DNA from: Phoronis australis
Taxonomy: Eukaryota > Phoronida > Phoronidae
Direction of reading: 5' to 3'
DNA length: 32,616 nucleotides
NCBI GenBank assembly: GCA_002633005.1
Contig: NMRA01000720.1
Location: forward strand, 1-32,616
Made by a program: the position numbers and the translations under genes. The notes under the pieces were generated by a model. That model was given only the letters and a program-made list of their open reading frames with translations, was not told the origin of the DNA and made no database searches. Below, in pieces: positions 10,864 through 22,262 of the stretch (position 1 is the first letter of the stretch; each line of letters opens with the position of its first letter).

Positions 10864-10917
10864 CAGCCTCCCGTGCAGTAACGGTAAGCCTTCGCGATAT
10901 TACGTGAGAGATATTGC
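10864..10917 (+). repeat. Second partial copy of the 5.9-kb MITE-like repeat
   Basis: cagcctcccgtgcagtaacg followed by cttcgcgatattacgtgaga aligns with 5856-5926, with about 16 bp missing in the middle. No matching inverted right arm is seen. It lies in intron 1 of the IgSF gene. Confidence 0.6.
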
Positions 10918-10959
10918 GGTGTTTTTAGATCAAACTAGTGCTGAGTTCACCTTATGACC

Positions 10960-11985
10960 GTATGAGTGTGTGCTTTTGACGTAAATAAGTTGTATTTCTG
11001 TAAAGAAGAACTAACTAAAACGAAGTCCAGACGAGTAAGCAGCACGCGGGTCTCCACGCCAACGGTACAGCCCAACAGTCACGGACACGTTTGCTGTATC
11101 AACAGACTGACCTAAATATAACGATACGGTACACGCACCTTACTGACACACGTACACATCTACAACAGGTAGAGTCTATACCAAAAATCGCAGATACTTT
11201 GAGATCTAGCAGATAATTTTGTTTTGGTGAGATGTAGAAAAATTTCGATTGTTAAGAATTTCCATTATTTCGCTTTTGATGACATGTACCTCCATTATCT
11301 TGAGCCGAATTAAGTAGCCGTATTTGAATGCATTTTACTTGGATATAAAGCTATATAGCTGATAACAAATGAGTGATACAACGTTAAAGGAATAAGATTG
11401 AAAAAATTAATGACATAACTTTCAAAATTCATTTTCAAATTTGTATATTTTGATTTTGGGTGGCAAAACGGCTGTTTGCAGGTTTTCACTAAAGCCATTT
11501 TGGCCAACTTTGGCACTCTGATGGCAGCCATATTTTACCTTTTCAAACTGCCTTATAGTGATTTGTCTAGTCAATCCTTACCACTTCGTAATCTAAAATA
11601 ACTTGAAAAAAATCTTTGCCTCTTTCGTGGTTTTTGCTTACGAAGCACTACATCAACTGCACTTGTCTTATTTGCCTGTTCTCAGTTGACTCAACGAACT
11701 GGCTGCCTGTTATAGTTGAAACGTGTTGTTGGCTTGGAAAAGCGATGTAAAAAGCTTGTATTTTTAGAGAAAAAGCAGACAGCGCTACTAATTACCATAT
11801 TCTTAAAACCACACTGATGATAATTGCTCATTACAAAAATTATATACATAAATTGTGAGTGGCATGCCTGCTTCGTCTAAATGATAGATGGTGTTGGTGT
11901 TTGTTGGAGACTGTGGGCTACCAGCTGAATCTTCCTTACTCGTGTTTTTCAATACTCGTTGCATGAGCTACTGTCACTGTTTCAG
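10960..11985. other. Rest of IgSF intron 1, no feature recognised
   Basis: Intronic sequence between the signal-peptide exon and the first Ig exon. It ends in a usable acceptor (cactgtttcag at 11985). A - frame at 11310-11531 looks like chance. No RNA gene or repeat is evident. Confidence 0.5.
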
Positions 11986-12066
11986 GAGGAATAATATTCA
12001 ACTCTCCAGCGGAACTGAACCCTATCGTAGGCTCCAACATCACTATTGACTGCAGATATGAAGAAC
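11986..12066 (+). CDS. IgSF exon 2: first half of V-type Ig domain
   Basis: This 81-nt, phase 1-1 exon lies between acceptor tttcag and donor C|GTAAGT. It reads GGIIFNSPAELNPIVGSN and then ITIDCRYEE, giving the A-B strands and the first conserved Cys of an Ig domain (pattern x-G-S-x-I-x-I-x-C). NIT is a potential N-glycosylation sequon. The C left over at the donor joins CT of exon 3 to give Pro (RYEEPGSF). It is shorter than a usual whole-domain exon because the V domain is split between strands B and C. The donor is an exact GTAAGT consensus. Confidence 0.85.
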
Positions 12067-13200
12067 GTAAGTAGAGTTGTATCTAGATCTGAAAATTCAG
12101 TTAGACGATTAAGAAGTCATATCTACTGATGGATACTGAAACCCTCAAGGATCGGGGTCATTTTAGGCACGGTTTTACAGTTGCTGAACCACCACAATCT
12201 GTGATTCTGTTCTGCCCACAATGCTGTGCATGCGTAAGGCAATCGTCACATCGTTCGCTGCTGTCGGGTTAACCACCACCAAAATGGGTGCTTAGTGCCA
12301 ACACGCCATAAGCGACTTTAGAGAAAATTTCCCAGGCCGTCAAATGGGGATCTGCCGTCACCATTATTTTTAAATACGCACACCAGTGTTCCATTTCTGT
12401 CGTAGATTTGCTGAGTAATGCGGCAGACGTTTTCTCTTGTGACACGTCGCCGTGTCACACGATCCACGTTTTGTTCCGTCATTGGACTCAAGAATTAAGA
12501 CTGCATGGCCGGTAACGCAAAATAACAATACCATAACAATAATAGTTGCATTATAATAAACAGAGGATACACACAACTGGCATCTTGTCAGTTAGTATAT
12601 GAATGTACACGAACGTTAGGTAGAGTATGTTCAAGGGAGACTTTTAGGCGGTTACGGGTGTGTGGCGCTTTGCACCTTACATTCAGCACAAAGTGTGCCA
12701 CACTGGTGAAATTTTATTTTGCCAAATTTCATAACAAAGATTTCGATCTGGACAGTGCAGAGGCCATAAACCAAGACGTGGTAAATTTCATGATAGTCTG
12801 GGACAAGGTAATGAACATTAGATATTACAGGTAAGATAACAAGCATTTCGTAAGTGAAGAGTCTCCATAACATGTCTATTGCTTCACTTCTGACCCGAGG
12901 ACTTCATCCAAGATTTTGTAATCTAGGCGTCCAAAATGACTCCAGTTATTTTCAAGCAGGCGTCCATTTTTCAGCTGAATGAGCGCAGAGGAATTCCATC
13001 GTATTGATTTTAGTCGCGTGGCACCCCACCAGTTTCTAAAAATTATTCAATTATTGAAACATATTTGTCTTGTGCTACGAGTAAGGTACAAATAAAACGT
13101 CTATTACATACGATATAAAAGTGATACAGTAAACCTATCAAAACCTTTTGCCCCTTTCCTTATTCAGAGAATCACGGAACTTCATGTACTATAACCTTTT
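12067..13200. other. Intron 2 left part, no gene recognised
   Basis: Non-coding sequence with short frames lacking motifs. The only structure I see is a perfect 9-bp inverted repeat with 4-nt loop, TGTGACACG (12438-12446) and CGTGTCACA (12451-12459). Confidence 0.5.
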
Positions 13201-13218
13201 TCCTGTGTGACAGGGTTC

Positions 13219-14460
13219 TCAGCGACCTTTTCTGTACATTATACATGTAGGTGTTCCGATAGATCGGGCTGTCGTGGTAGGCCGAGTCTTCTGCCTGATT
13301 TTGCGTTTAAGTCGGATCAGCATCAGACTGTTTTCTGAGCACCGCCATGTGAATGGGCGTATCTTCACAGTGATACATTTTTTCCAATATGCCTTGTTAA
13401 TAGCATTGGTCACCGCCTGGGTGGCATGATTAATATTGACTGTTGTACCCAGTGGGCTCTCCGTAGATTTTAGGTTAATCTCCAAACCCCGCACAAGCCG
13501 TCCTCTGGCGTGGTCTAGTTTGAGGTGGACCGATACGTGGTCATGAGGTCGCCCGGACCACGAATTTATCCACAGTGCTGATGGGGTGATGACTTCATGG
13601 TACTGGTTCTGGCGGCGTGCACCAGTCCATTGCATGTATGGGAACTTACCAGAGTCGTTTACACATATAAGACCAGAGTCTTCCACGGCAATTCAGATCT
13701 GACTTGAAGTTAGCGTTAACGGAGTCAACGATCATCTGACTGACTTCTTCTTAGCCAAAGTCTAACCCTAGTTTGGTGATCAAGATTCCCACTGCCAGCT
13801 CGGTGAGTGTCGTAGCCAGTCGTTCGACCTGATGGTCGATTGATGGGCCCTTTGCTAACTGAGCGTACGCAACAGCTGCTTTGTTTTAGTTGCTGTTTTG
13901 TAGGATGCGCCATAGTGACTACATGTAAATGATCTGTGGTTGGCTGGGTGTCGACCACTGCAGTTAGCACAGGTCGGTTCTTTTTCTAGTTTTCCAGGTT
14001 GCCGCAGCTTGTGGATTTTTGTGGTTGTACTACTTCGGACTTGCAGTCCGAACTGAAGTGACTACAATACTCTGGGCACTTGAAACATTGCAACGCTGCT
14101 TCCGTCTTAAATGGCTCAGACTTGTGCCTAATTAGTCCAATGGAGGCACCGCCTTTGATCACTTTGTTGTAAGTCTCTCTGTCAAGGCAGGTGATTTTCA
14201 CTTTTGGGTCGGCCGGCCAGCTCCTCTTATATCAGCCATTTGGTTGTAAAGCCGTTGTCGAGGGTTTTTGCAAAGTCTGTGGTTGTTCATGCAGGCGATA
14301 TATTTAGAACGAGGGCACGCGTGCCACTATCTCTGTCTACGTGGCTGCGCAATTTGCAGCCCTCAAATCGTTTGAGCGCTTTTAACTTTGCCAAGATGGA
14401 CTTCCAGTCATTGGTGAAGACCAATAAGTGACCCTGCTTACTGAAAGTCACCCATTTTAC
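13219..14460 (-). mobile_element. LINE fossil (ORF1 zinc knuckles and endonuclease tail)
   Basis: Read on the - strand, 14201 to 13986 encodes VKITCLDRETYNKV and then LQCFKCPEYCSHFSSDC, a CCHC-type knuckle with one extra residue. A second cysteine motif follows near 13985-13880 in another frame (PTCANCSGRHPANHRSFTC), as in ORF1 proteins of jockey/I-type non-LTR retrotransposons. From 13686 to 13219 a frame starting LICVNDSGKFPYMQW resembles the end of an APE-type endonuclease (NDxGxxP..., DH in PHDHVSVHL) plus the linker to the reverse transcriptase. Stops and frameshifts are frequent, the first part of the endonuclease is missing, and there is no reverse transcriptase. The 14440-14910 stretch may be the ORF1 N-terminus. 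The element is old and dead; the clade is inference. Confidence 0.6.
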
Positions 14461-15379
14461 TTTGTGCTCTCAGAGGGCTTTTTGCATAGCTATAGTGTCC
14501 CTGCAGAGGGACGCCGGTGCGGATTGGGTTCGCCACCCAAGTGGCTACTCCTCTTTTCTATTTCTTTGAAGTTACTGGGGTTCATTCCATTGATGGGACC
14601 CCCTTTTGGTTGGGGGTCTTTTTAGGCTCCTCTATGTCTCTGATTCTGGCTGCATAACAGTCATCTATCGCCCTGTAGGAATCGTCTAGTCCCTGAGTCT
14701 GGGTACTGGGTTATCGTTTCTTTGAAGCTGACTGTGGGAGCGCAGATGGGCTTTGCTTGCCCACCTGCGAGGGCGCAGAAGGCTTGCGCTTCTCTTTATT
14801 GTGCCCCATCGGGACACAGGGTCTCTGAGGGGCCTGGCTGTCACTGGCTTCTTCGTGGCCGAAATAGTGGTTCTTATCGAACTAATTAGTTTTGGACTGG
14901 TATCAATCACGAATCCAATGACGGGCGAATCCGTTAAATATTGGATCAGCCAAAGAAACTACTTCTAAGTTAATGGAGAGCTCAAATTCGATTGGCTGAT
15001 GGCAATGAGAAATGCACCAAAATTGACCAATGGTGGTCGTCTGAGTGAGAAATGCAAAGAAATGTTATCAATCACAGTTATCAAAATCATTAATTTCCAT
15101 TCAAAAGTTTGCTGACATTTCTGACGTAGAAAATAAATCTGAAACTAAGTAAGGCGATCCAGATCCTCCCAAGGATACTATTGTTTCACGAAGTGTAGAA
15201 TATAAATAGGTAAATAAAACAACGAGAATGGACCAACTGAAATTTTCGGATGTAATAACATCCTTTGTCAACGGAAACAGAACTAAAGTAAACTCAAACA
15301 CTATGTGACAATAGACATTTAAGATATGGTCTATTGAAAATGATACGTTTTTGCGTAAAAAATTCAATGACATATTTTA

Positions 15380-15850
15380 AGAAGTTTTTATGTTCAATCC
15401 ATACGGTTCTATTGTATTGAGCTTGTCCATCCAATATTGTTCTCTTTTGAGTCTGTGAGGGGTACTGAGGTGTTGGAGTTTTTCTATTATTTGTACAGAA
15501 AGATCTTGAATATTATGGTTTTTGGAATTGAAATGATTACCTATAGTATCAGAAATGTTTTTGTGTATTATGTTAAATCTATGATTACGAAACCGAGTTT
15601 ACAAGTTATAAGGTAAATAATATTGTTGGAGGTGCAATCAGAATAATGTTTTATTTCAAAGTTTTCATTGGTTTGGGAAGACTGGAAAAAAGTGCTATCG
15701 TTGTTACACATTTTACACCTAGTTTTATTACATTGGGTGTTGCTAATAGGTTTGTCAGTTTGGTGTATATTGTCGATATTAGCTTTAACTAAATATTTTT
15801 TGGATTTTTACATTTTCTCCATGAAATTATAGGTGGATGAGGAAATAGGT
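15380..15850 (-). pseudogene. PLE GIY-YIG endonuclease, internally deleted
   Basis: Sense-strand fragments match the 7.8-8.3 kb copy: a Cys-rich segment (KTRCKMCN), IIYLITCK, then an abrupt join to TRFRNHRFNI, followed by REQYWMDKLNTIEPYGLN. The sequence between ITCK and TRF, which should carry the YIG catalytic strand, is absent. The deletion is larger than in the other copy. A frameshift near the start of the domain and loss of a few codons in the Cys region also occur. In family terms this domain would nick target DNA for priming; this copy cannot. Confidence 0.8.
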
Positions 15851-16109
15851 ATTTCATTTGAGGGGAAATATGCAGCGTGGAAAGATGTTTTCGAAAGACG
15901 TGGCTAATTCCGTTTAAACATGGATTGAACATACATGTAGTTATGAATGGTATTCTATGAGTAGTATTGCCTTTAGTTTTAGTTCTTAAAGATTCATTTC
16001 GTGTGATTGAACGGATTTTGTCAAACTGTTTGTGTATAAGATGTAAGGGGAAATGACGCTGAAGAAGATAGTACTTGAGTTCTTTTAAACGGTTATTAAA
16101 GGAAGTTTC

Positions 16110-17559
16110 TCCTGAACAAATGCGTCAAATTCTTAGGGCAAGGCTATATGGAAGGCTTTTCTTGCAATGAAAGGGATGACACGAGTGATATGACAGATAT
16201 TGGTGTTTGTCAGTTTCTTTTCAGAATAAGTCAGTTTCTAATATATCATTATTAAGGGTGACAGTTACATCTAAAAATGAGACTTTATTTTGAGAAATGT
16301 CACGAGTGAACTTTATGGTAGGGTGAAATTTGTTAATATTTTCTAAAAACACATCCATCTATTTTTGTGGGCCATGGGTCCAGATCATAAAAATGTCATC
16401 AATGTATCTTAGCCAGAGAAGGAGTTTTTCAGAACAGGATTTGATGAAGCTGTTTTCAAGATTTCCCATAAAAAGGTTAGCAAAAGTAAGAGCAACCCTA
16501 GTTCCCATAGCTGTACCTAATATTTGGAGATAGGGATTATTCTTAAAGGAAAAATGATTCATGGTAAGTACATGTTCAAGAAGAGAGCGAATAAAAGCTG
16601 TAGGTACATTAGGATTATTTCGTTGACTAAGAAACTTGGTACAGGCTTCTATGCCTTCATGTTGAGGAATATTAGTGTATAAGCTTTTAACATCTAGAAG
16701 TACAAGAAGGGCATTTTTAGGTAAATCACTGATGTTTTTAGTTATATTTAGAAAAGGATTCGTATCTTTAACATATGAAGAAAGGGTGGGGATAAATTGC
16801 TGAAGATGGTAGTCGGAAAACCGAGAATTTTTTTTCTGCAGCGGAGTTCTTGCTGGCGATAATTGGGCGTCCAGGATTACCTTCTTTGTGGATTTTTGGA
16901 ATAAGATAAAAGCGACTAGGTTGAGCATCATTAGGAATGAGGTAGTTTTTGGTGTCTTTGTCAATGTGACCTAAATGGAAAGCATTCAAAATAGTTTTGG
17001 TTATAAGGCTGATATGTTTTGTGTTGGGGTTATTATCTAAAAGTTTGTAGTTTGCTGTGTCATTAAGTTTTCGGAGAGCCTCTTCAATATATTTCTGCTT
17101 GTACATTATAACAACTGCTGACCCTTTATCAACTGGTTTAAATATGCTTTCTTTTTTAGCGAGATTTGTAAGGGCATCTTTTTCGGACTTAGTAATATTA
17201 TATTTGTAGTTTTGCTTTTTGTAATTCATAACGTCATTAGTAATCGCTTCAATGTAACGTTCGAGGGCATGGTTTTGACTTTTAGGTGGATTCCAATTGC
17301 TTTTTTTCTTGAAAGGATTAATTTCTAAAGGGGAGTTCCCGTTTTCATCTTTGGAAGAATTGGCAAAATATGGTGCCAATCTAAGACGTCTAGCAAAAGG
17401 GTAAATATAAATTAGTAATTCATCTTTGTCAATATTGGTTTTGGTAGGACAGAAGTTTTGTCCTTTAGAAAGTAGGCTAACCTCACTATCAGTTAAGTTA
17501 TGGTTAGATAAATTAACTACGTTGTTTGTTTCGCAGGTTAAAGTTATATAGTGTTTCAT
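16110..17559 (-). pseudogene. PLE reverse transcriptase, broken
   Basis: The sense frame starts at ATG 17559, inside the right terminal repeat. It shows FKPVDKGSAVVI (residues 140-151) and FYLIPKIHKEGNPGRPI (217-233), typical of the PLE pre-RT and finger region. At the run of eight Ts (16828-16835, A's in sense) the frame shifts. The second frame carries LLVLLDVKSLYTNIP (motif A, Asp kept), GTAMGTRVALTFANLF (motif B) and LRYIDDIFMIW (motif C, YIDD kept). A stop at 16361-16359 follows GPQK, after which thumb-like sequence with FLDVTV, a THQYL-like stretch and ALRI continues with further stops to about 16110. The catalytic residues survive although the frame is broken, suggesting moderate age. 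The N-terminal part before KPVDKG is about 140 residues. Confidence 0.9.
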
Positions 17560-17659
17560 TTTACTTTATTTCTGTTTCTGTTGACAAAGAACGTTATTAC
17601 ATCCGAAAATTTCAGTTGATCCATTTTTGTTGTTTTATTTACCTATTTATATTTGACAT

Positions 17660-19020
17660 TTCTAACACTGTTTCTTGTGCGCGGCCAGCGTACGTACGTC
17701 GCGATTCGAACGGAATATTGAAATCTGCGCTAAGAAAGTACTTTTTGGGCAGTTTCTGAAATGACTGAAGGTCTTTCTACTTGAGCGACCAGCCAGCCCT
17801 TATTAGTGGACGTCGTTTCAAGGAATTTTCCAAGTTTTTGCCATTTTATTAAATTCAGGCCGTCCTATCGAACCCGCAACCAAAATAAAATTCTACCATC
17901 CTAAAGACGGTCGCTGCATCAACTCCTGCACCCTCATAAAGGGTTGTATGATACATGAACGTGATAATAATCCACACACAAGTGTGTCTCACAAAGCCTG
18001 CTATTGATTTAAGTATATTCGTCGCGCTTGGTCATTGTTCATTATGAAAGTAGCTGGCTAGCTGCTTTAGGCTCGCCGTGTCCTCAGACGCTTGAGCGCT
18101 GGTTGGAGCCCAAAAGTCGAAAACGCTATGAAACTGGGCGTCAAAAATCGAGTTTTGGCGTCCTCCTAAAAGTGTCCCATTCCCACAATGGGCCTCCAGT
18201 TGTACGCCTTGAATGCTCGATCGCTAGTTGAAGCCATGGTGCACCGAATCCAGACTTAGTATTTGGTTGATGTCCTTTTCAGTTCACTATTTGCTATCAC
18301 ACAATTTTGCCTCAAGTTGTCCAGTTACGAAATCGAACTAAAATAATGTCCAGAATTGACTTTTTGATTTTTTCATGATTTTCTAATATTGTCGTAATTT
18401 AATACCACTGTTTATCAAAACATTGTCTGCTGGTAACCGTGATTCAAGTTTGGACATGGAACACGTTTATCATGATGCTGCTTAGGAGGGATGAAAAATG
18501 AAATCAAGAAAAGAATTCACCCTCATCTGCCGACATTGGGCAATTTGATCGATTTGTGTACCACGAAATCTGCTGAACAAAGGACACCATACAGTTGTTG
18601 GTAATTAAATGGCCTCTGGACGCCACAGACTACTGATGGTAACGTTCTCACTCTTCATATGTTAGTCCGTCAATTGGTCCATCACAAACACCACTCTTCA
18701 TAAGTTGGTTCATGGTTGAATTGTTCGTGAAATAGTTGAAACGGGCAGATTTTTTTCTTTTGACTAAATTGAATAAGAATACGACTTTTATAACATAAAA
18801 CATTTGAATACTGTTGCCTGAGTATTCTGCATTATCTCTACCGTTTGTGGAACATCCCAGTAATTGGTCCATTTGTTTTCAAACGACCAGGGACCAGTTG
18901 GAGTTTGAGGTAAGTCACGTGTCATCGTACTATTCTTTGGCATGTGAAATTGGACTTGTCTGTTGTATCATAAATTGGATTCATATTTAAGGTTTTGATG
19001 AGGAACTTTCTACAACTTTC
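17660..19020. other. Intron 2 right part, no gene recognised
   Basis: Sequence between the PLE and the V-domain exon. Frames are short and without motifs. It ends in the acceptor ctacaactttcag (AG at 19021-19022). Confidence 0.5.
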
Positions 19021-19022
19021 AG

Positions 19023-19271
19023 CTGGTTCCTTTATCGTCTGGAAATTTAAACCTAAAAATAAGGGTAGTCAAGTAACCCTCGCGCGTGGACCTGAGATTC
19101 TGAGCTCAACGAAGACTACGTTGAAGGGTCAAGCTCGGCTGGATGGAGACTTCAAGTACACGTCCAACCTAACGCTCATCGACGTCAAGTGGACAATTCA
19201 TGACGGAGAATATGAGTGTTCTAGATTGAACGGTAGCACCCCCCCTCGTTCGACTGAAGTGAAAGTGATAG
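19023..19271 (+). CDS. IgSF exon 3: second half of V-type Ig domain
   Basis: This 249-nt, phase 1-1 exon lies between acceptor actttcag and donor G|GTGAGC. With exon 2 it completes one domain: GSFIVWKFKP holds the core Trp of strand C, SNLTLIDVKW is strand E, and HDGEYECSRLNG is strand F with the D-x-G-x-Y-x-C signature and second Cys; STEVKVI is strand G. The spacing between Trp and the second Cys, about 60 residues, fits a V-set domain with C' and C'' strands. NLT and NGS are potential glycosylation sites. It is separated from exon 2 by a nearly 7-kb intron full of retroelement remains. Confidence 0.93.
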
Positions 19272-20100
19272 GTGAGCCGAAGTAGTAAGCTTTATTTGAT
19301 CAGGCTGGTGAATTATGGACGCCTCGAGCAGATCTCATAAAACAACAGCCCTGCCTTTAAACAATCGTACAAGCAATGAAATTCCAAAAATTGACTTGGC
19401 AAATGTATTTGTTGTGTCCGATCGCCCATTGGCCTGTATGTGTTTTACACTAATTTGCCCCTGTGCTCGACCGGACAATTGCTCAGTGGTTTAAGTTGCG
19501 ACACACAGGATTACTCTTATTTCTAAGTATACACTATAGCTATAGGCGTGGGGTTTTGTTGACAAAATTGCTATTACTTAACCAATTTTGAACATTCAAG
19601 AACTCAGAGTCTAACTAACTCTTCCGTTCCGTTTCCATCGGTTCCCCCGCATATCAAGACGCAAGGTCGTTACCTTTAATCCATTAACCACTACATGTAC
19701 ATGTAGCTTATTGGTACTCCGATGTTGAACGATTGAAAAACATGGCACATGTATGTCGTTTCTTTCTAGCTGAAAAAGTAGTAACGTTTAATTTGAACGA
19801 AAATTATTGGTTGATGCATTTTGAAAATTTGCCAGTATGTACAGGCAGAAATGTTTACTGCAGCTTATGGCCATGTAATTACACTAAATTCGTTCTTGTT
19901 TGCACTGGACAATGCAGTCATGGATGGAAAGTGAAAGCAGAAAAAAATCCAGGACACAAATCTTCTATTCAGGATTAAATTCTCACTACCACTGCGTCGG
20001 ACTCTGACGCTGCACTCTCTTGAGATTTAGGTAAAAGCCGCTCTGAAGAAGGTTGAAGGAGCTACGGTACATAATATTCCTGCATATCTTTAGAAATGCG
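19272..20100. other. Intron 3 left part, no gene recognised
   Basis: Non-coding. A + frame at 19733-19978 has no recognisable motif and no splice logic with the Ig exons. Confidence 0.5.
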
Positions 20101-20232
20101 TGTAATCCTTGTATGCGAATTACGCACACAAGCCATGCAAATAGTGTTATCCTTGTATGCACATTACTCACACAAGGCATGTAAGCAGCGTTATCCGGGT
20201 ATGCAAATTGTTCACACAAGGCATGCAAATAC
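20101..20232 (+). repeat. 44-bp tandem repeat, three units, with octamer motifs
   Basis: Units at 20101-20144, 20145-20188 and 20189-20232 share a core of tatcc..gtatgc, then cacacaaggcatg. The octamer ATGCAAAT occurs exactly at 20135-20142, 20201-20208 and 20223-20230, with near matches (ATGCGAAT, ATGCACAT) at equivalent places in other units. ATGCAAAT is the known POU/Oct binding consensus. A regulatory role here is inference. Confidence 0.85.
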
Positions 20233-20282
20233 GTTCAATTGCAAACATCGTTTTCTGGCCTAGCGTTTTATTGCAGTGCATC

Positions 20283-20370
20283 GGGAGGAGGGAGGGGAGA
20301 GAGAGAGAGAGAGAGAGAGGGTGAGAGGGGGGTGGGGGGAGGAGGGAGGGGAGAGAGAGAGAGAGAGAGG
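20283..20370 (+). repeat. Polypurine GA/GGA tract
   Basis: Nearly 90 bp of G and A with (GA)n runs separated by GGAGGGAGG blocks; the same ggaggagggaggggagag motif occurs twice. The strand asymmetry could allow triplex or H-DNA formation. Short frames across it are artefacts. Confidence 0.95.
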
Positions 20371-20495
20371 TGGAGAAGCAATAAGGTTTATTATTCATAT
20401 AAAAATTTGCAAAATATTCATATACAAGGGTTATGTTGTGAATATTTTTAGCAACTTCATCAATTCGCAATTCTGATTTTGGCAACCCCGAAACA

Positions 20496-21234
20496 GATAA
20501 TCTATATGTATTTAGTGGTAAACTATATGTATTGAGTTATAATCTATATGTATTGAGTGATAATCTATATGTATTGAGTGATAATCTATATGTAGTGAGT
20601 GATAATCTATATGTAATGAGTGATAATCTATATGTATTGAGTGATAATCTATATGTATTGAGTGATAATCTATATGTATTGAGTGATAATCTATATGTAT
20701 TGAGTGATAATCTATATGTAATGAGTGATAATCTATATGTAATGAGTGATAATCTATTTGTATTGAGTGATAGTCTATATGTATTGAGTGATAGTCTATA
20801 TGTATTGAGTGATAGTCTATATGTATTGAGTGATAGTCTATATGTATTGAGTGATAGTCTATATGTAATGAGTGATAGTCTATATGTATTGAGTGATAGT
20901 CTATATGTAATGAGTGATAATCTATATGTATTTAGTGGTAAACTATATGTATTGAGTTATAATCTATATGTATTGAGTGATAGTCTATATGTATTGAGTG
21001 ATAGTGTATATGTAATGAGTGATAATCTATATGTATTTAGTGGTAAACTATATGTATTGAGTTATAATCTATATGTATTGAGTGATAATCTATATGTATT
21101 GAGTGATAATCTATATGTAATGAGTGATAATCTATATGTATTGAGTGATAATCTATATGTATTGAGTGATAATCTATATGTATTGAGTGAAAATCTACAT
21201 GTAATGAGTGATAATCTATATGTATTGAGTGATA
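20496..21234 (+). repeat. 21-bp minisatellite, about 35 units
   Basis: The unit gataatctatatgtattgagt varies at a few positions (ataatc/atagtc, tatt/taat/tagt). Because 21 is divisible by three, frames stay open on both strands (245 codons on +, SDNLYVL repeats), which is a by-product of the array. A composite variant containing tttagtggtaaactatatg occurs at 20511, 20931 and 21036, offsets of exactly 20 and 5 units, showing block duplication within the array. It lies in intron 3. Confidence 0.95.
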
Positions 21235-21477
21235 TGTGTGGGCTTCTTTTAACATGCCTTACCATATGAATTAATTTTATTCCGTATCGTTTTAGCCAAA
21301 ATGTCCCATCGAAAAAGGCACCGACTTTCGAGGTTCAGATTTAAATCAATTAAAAAGTGTCAATTGCTTCACGAAGGCTTGACTCCTTCAATTGTGCCAT
21401 ATTTTTTTCATTAATTCGTTCGACTTAGGAGTCATTTAATGTCATCTGTTTTTGAAAAGATCCCATTGGATTTTCAG

Positions 21478-21596
21478 TTCTCCCACACAGCATCAAAGTT
21501 ATTCCACCTCAAGTCAGTTTGCAGCCAGGGGACAGACTAGAGTTGAGATGTTCTGCGTCGGGCCATCCCTCACCCACCTTCACATGGACTCGTCAG
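21478..21596 (+). CDS. IgSF exon 4: first half of second Ig domain
   Basis: This 119-nt exon has acceptor attttcag, donor CAG|GTAATA, start phase 1 and end phase 0. It reads VLPHSIKVIPPQVSLQPGD, then RLELRCSASGHPSP and TFTWTRQ, the A-B-C strands of an I-set or C2-like domain with first Cys and core Trp. The alternative acceptor cccacacag at 21490 would put the downstream coding out of phase with exon 3, so 21478 is preferred. The first codon (GTT) is completed by the G left by exon 3. Confidence 0.9.
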
Positions 21597-22250
21597 GTAA
21601 TATGGAAGTCGTGACATAGTCTGTTTCGGTTTTGCTATACATTGTAACGTGTTTAATGTTACGCGTCTGTTATGTGCCTAAGTATATGGTGCCGAAAGCA
21701 GGTGAGGAGCGAAACCCAAGGTTACCCTATCTTCATTGCCAATATGTCTTCTTCTTTTGCGTGGCCTCAGGAAGGTGCGCTTAAAATTTGCTGTAATTTT
21801 CCACTTGACTGGTTCAAGTAGGTTTGGCTTGTGGTTTTGAGCTACTCGGGGACAATAAAGGATAATTTCCACCTCGTCAGCCTGAAGAGTGCGCTGAGTG
21901 ACTTTGCCTGTCATGGCTTTTGTCAGTTAGTCAGTCTCATTAAACTTTATCTAGTCTGAATTCAAATTTTATAATTTTTTGCTGGAGAGTGACATCTAAA
22001 TCTTGGTGAACCGCAAATGTGCTCTTCTGATACAAAATAACTGACAATTGAGTTCAAAATAACAGTAAATGTAAAACATAATTTCGAAGTTAAAGGAGAA
22101 TGCCACCAGATATAATTAGTCTTTTTACCGTCTTAATCGGTCTATATCCACATCACCTTGTATACGGTTGATCTTACCTAGCTGAGAGGTGTCGCATTCA
22201 TGTAAGGAAGGTGAGAAATGACACATCGACGTCAGTGGTTCTTCTGCACA
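21597..22250. other. Intron 4 left part, no gene recognised
   Basis: A - frame at 21914-21678 (78 codons, containing FLRPRKRRRH) looks protein-like, but I cannot assign it and it has no splice context. Nothing else is seen. Confidence 0.4.
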
Positions 22251-22262
22251 GCGAGTGCCGCT

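Larger units (their letters stand above)
15199..17653 (-). mobile_element. Penelope-like retroelement with terminal inverted repeats
   Basis: A 2.46-kb copy on the - strand. Its two ends are inverted copies of the same about 103-bp sequence (15199-15302 and 17551-17653), each containing gttattacatccgaaaattt on one strand. PLEs are known to carry repeated ends in direct or inverted form. Order in the sense direction is end repeat, reverse transcriptase, thumb/linker, endonuclease, 3' end. It sits in the intron that splits the V domain, opposite to the gene. Frameshifts, stops and an endonuclease deletion make it inactive. Related partial copies lie at 7.6-9.1 kb. Confidence 0.92.

Noticed and set aside
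13725-14970. Several short frames on both strands taken as separate genes
   Set aside because: They are shadows or fragments of one decayed LINE; zinc-knuckle and endonuclease motifs run across frames on the - strand.
20239-20476. Glu/Arg-rich (GERERERE) proteins
   Set aside because: Translation of a GA microsatellite.
20532-21269. A 245-codon SDNLYVL-repeat protein
   Set aside because: By-product of a 21-bp minisatellite inside an intron; frames are equally open on the other strand.
21491-21596. Alternative start of exon 4 after cccacacag
   Set aside because: Would be out of phase with exon 3; the acceptor at 21477 keeps the frame.
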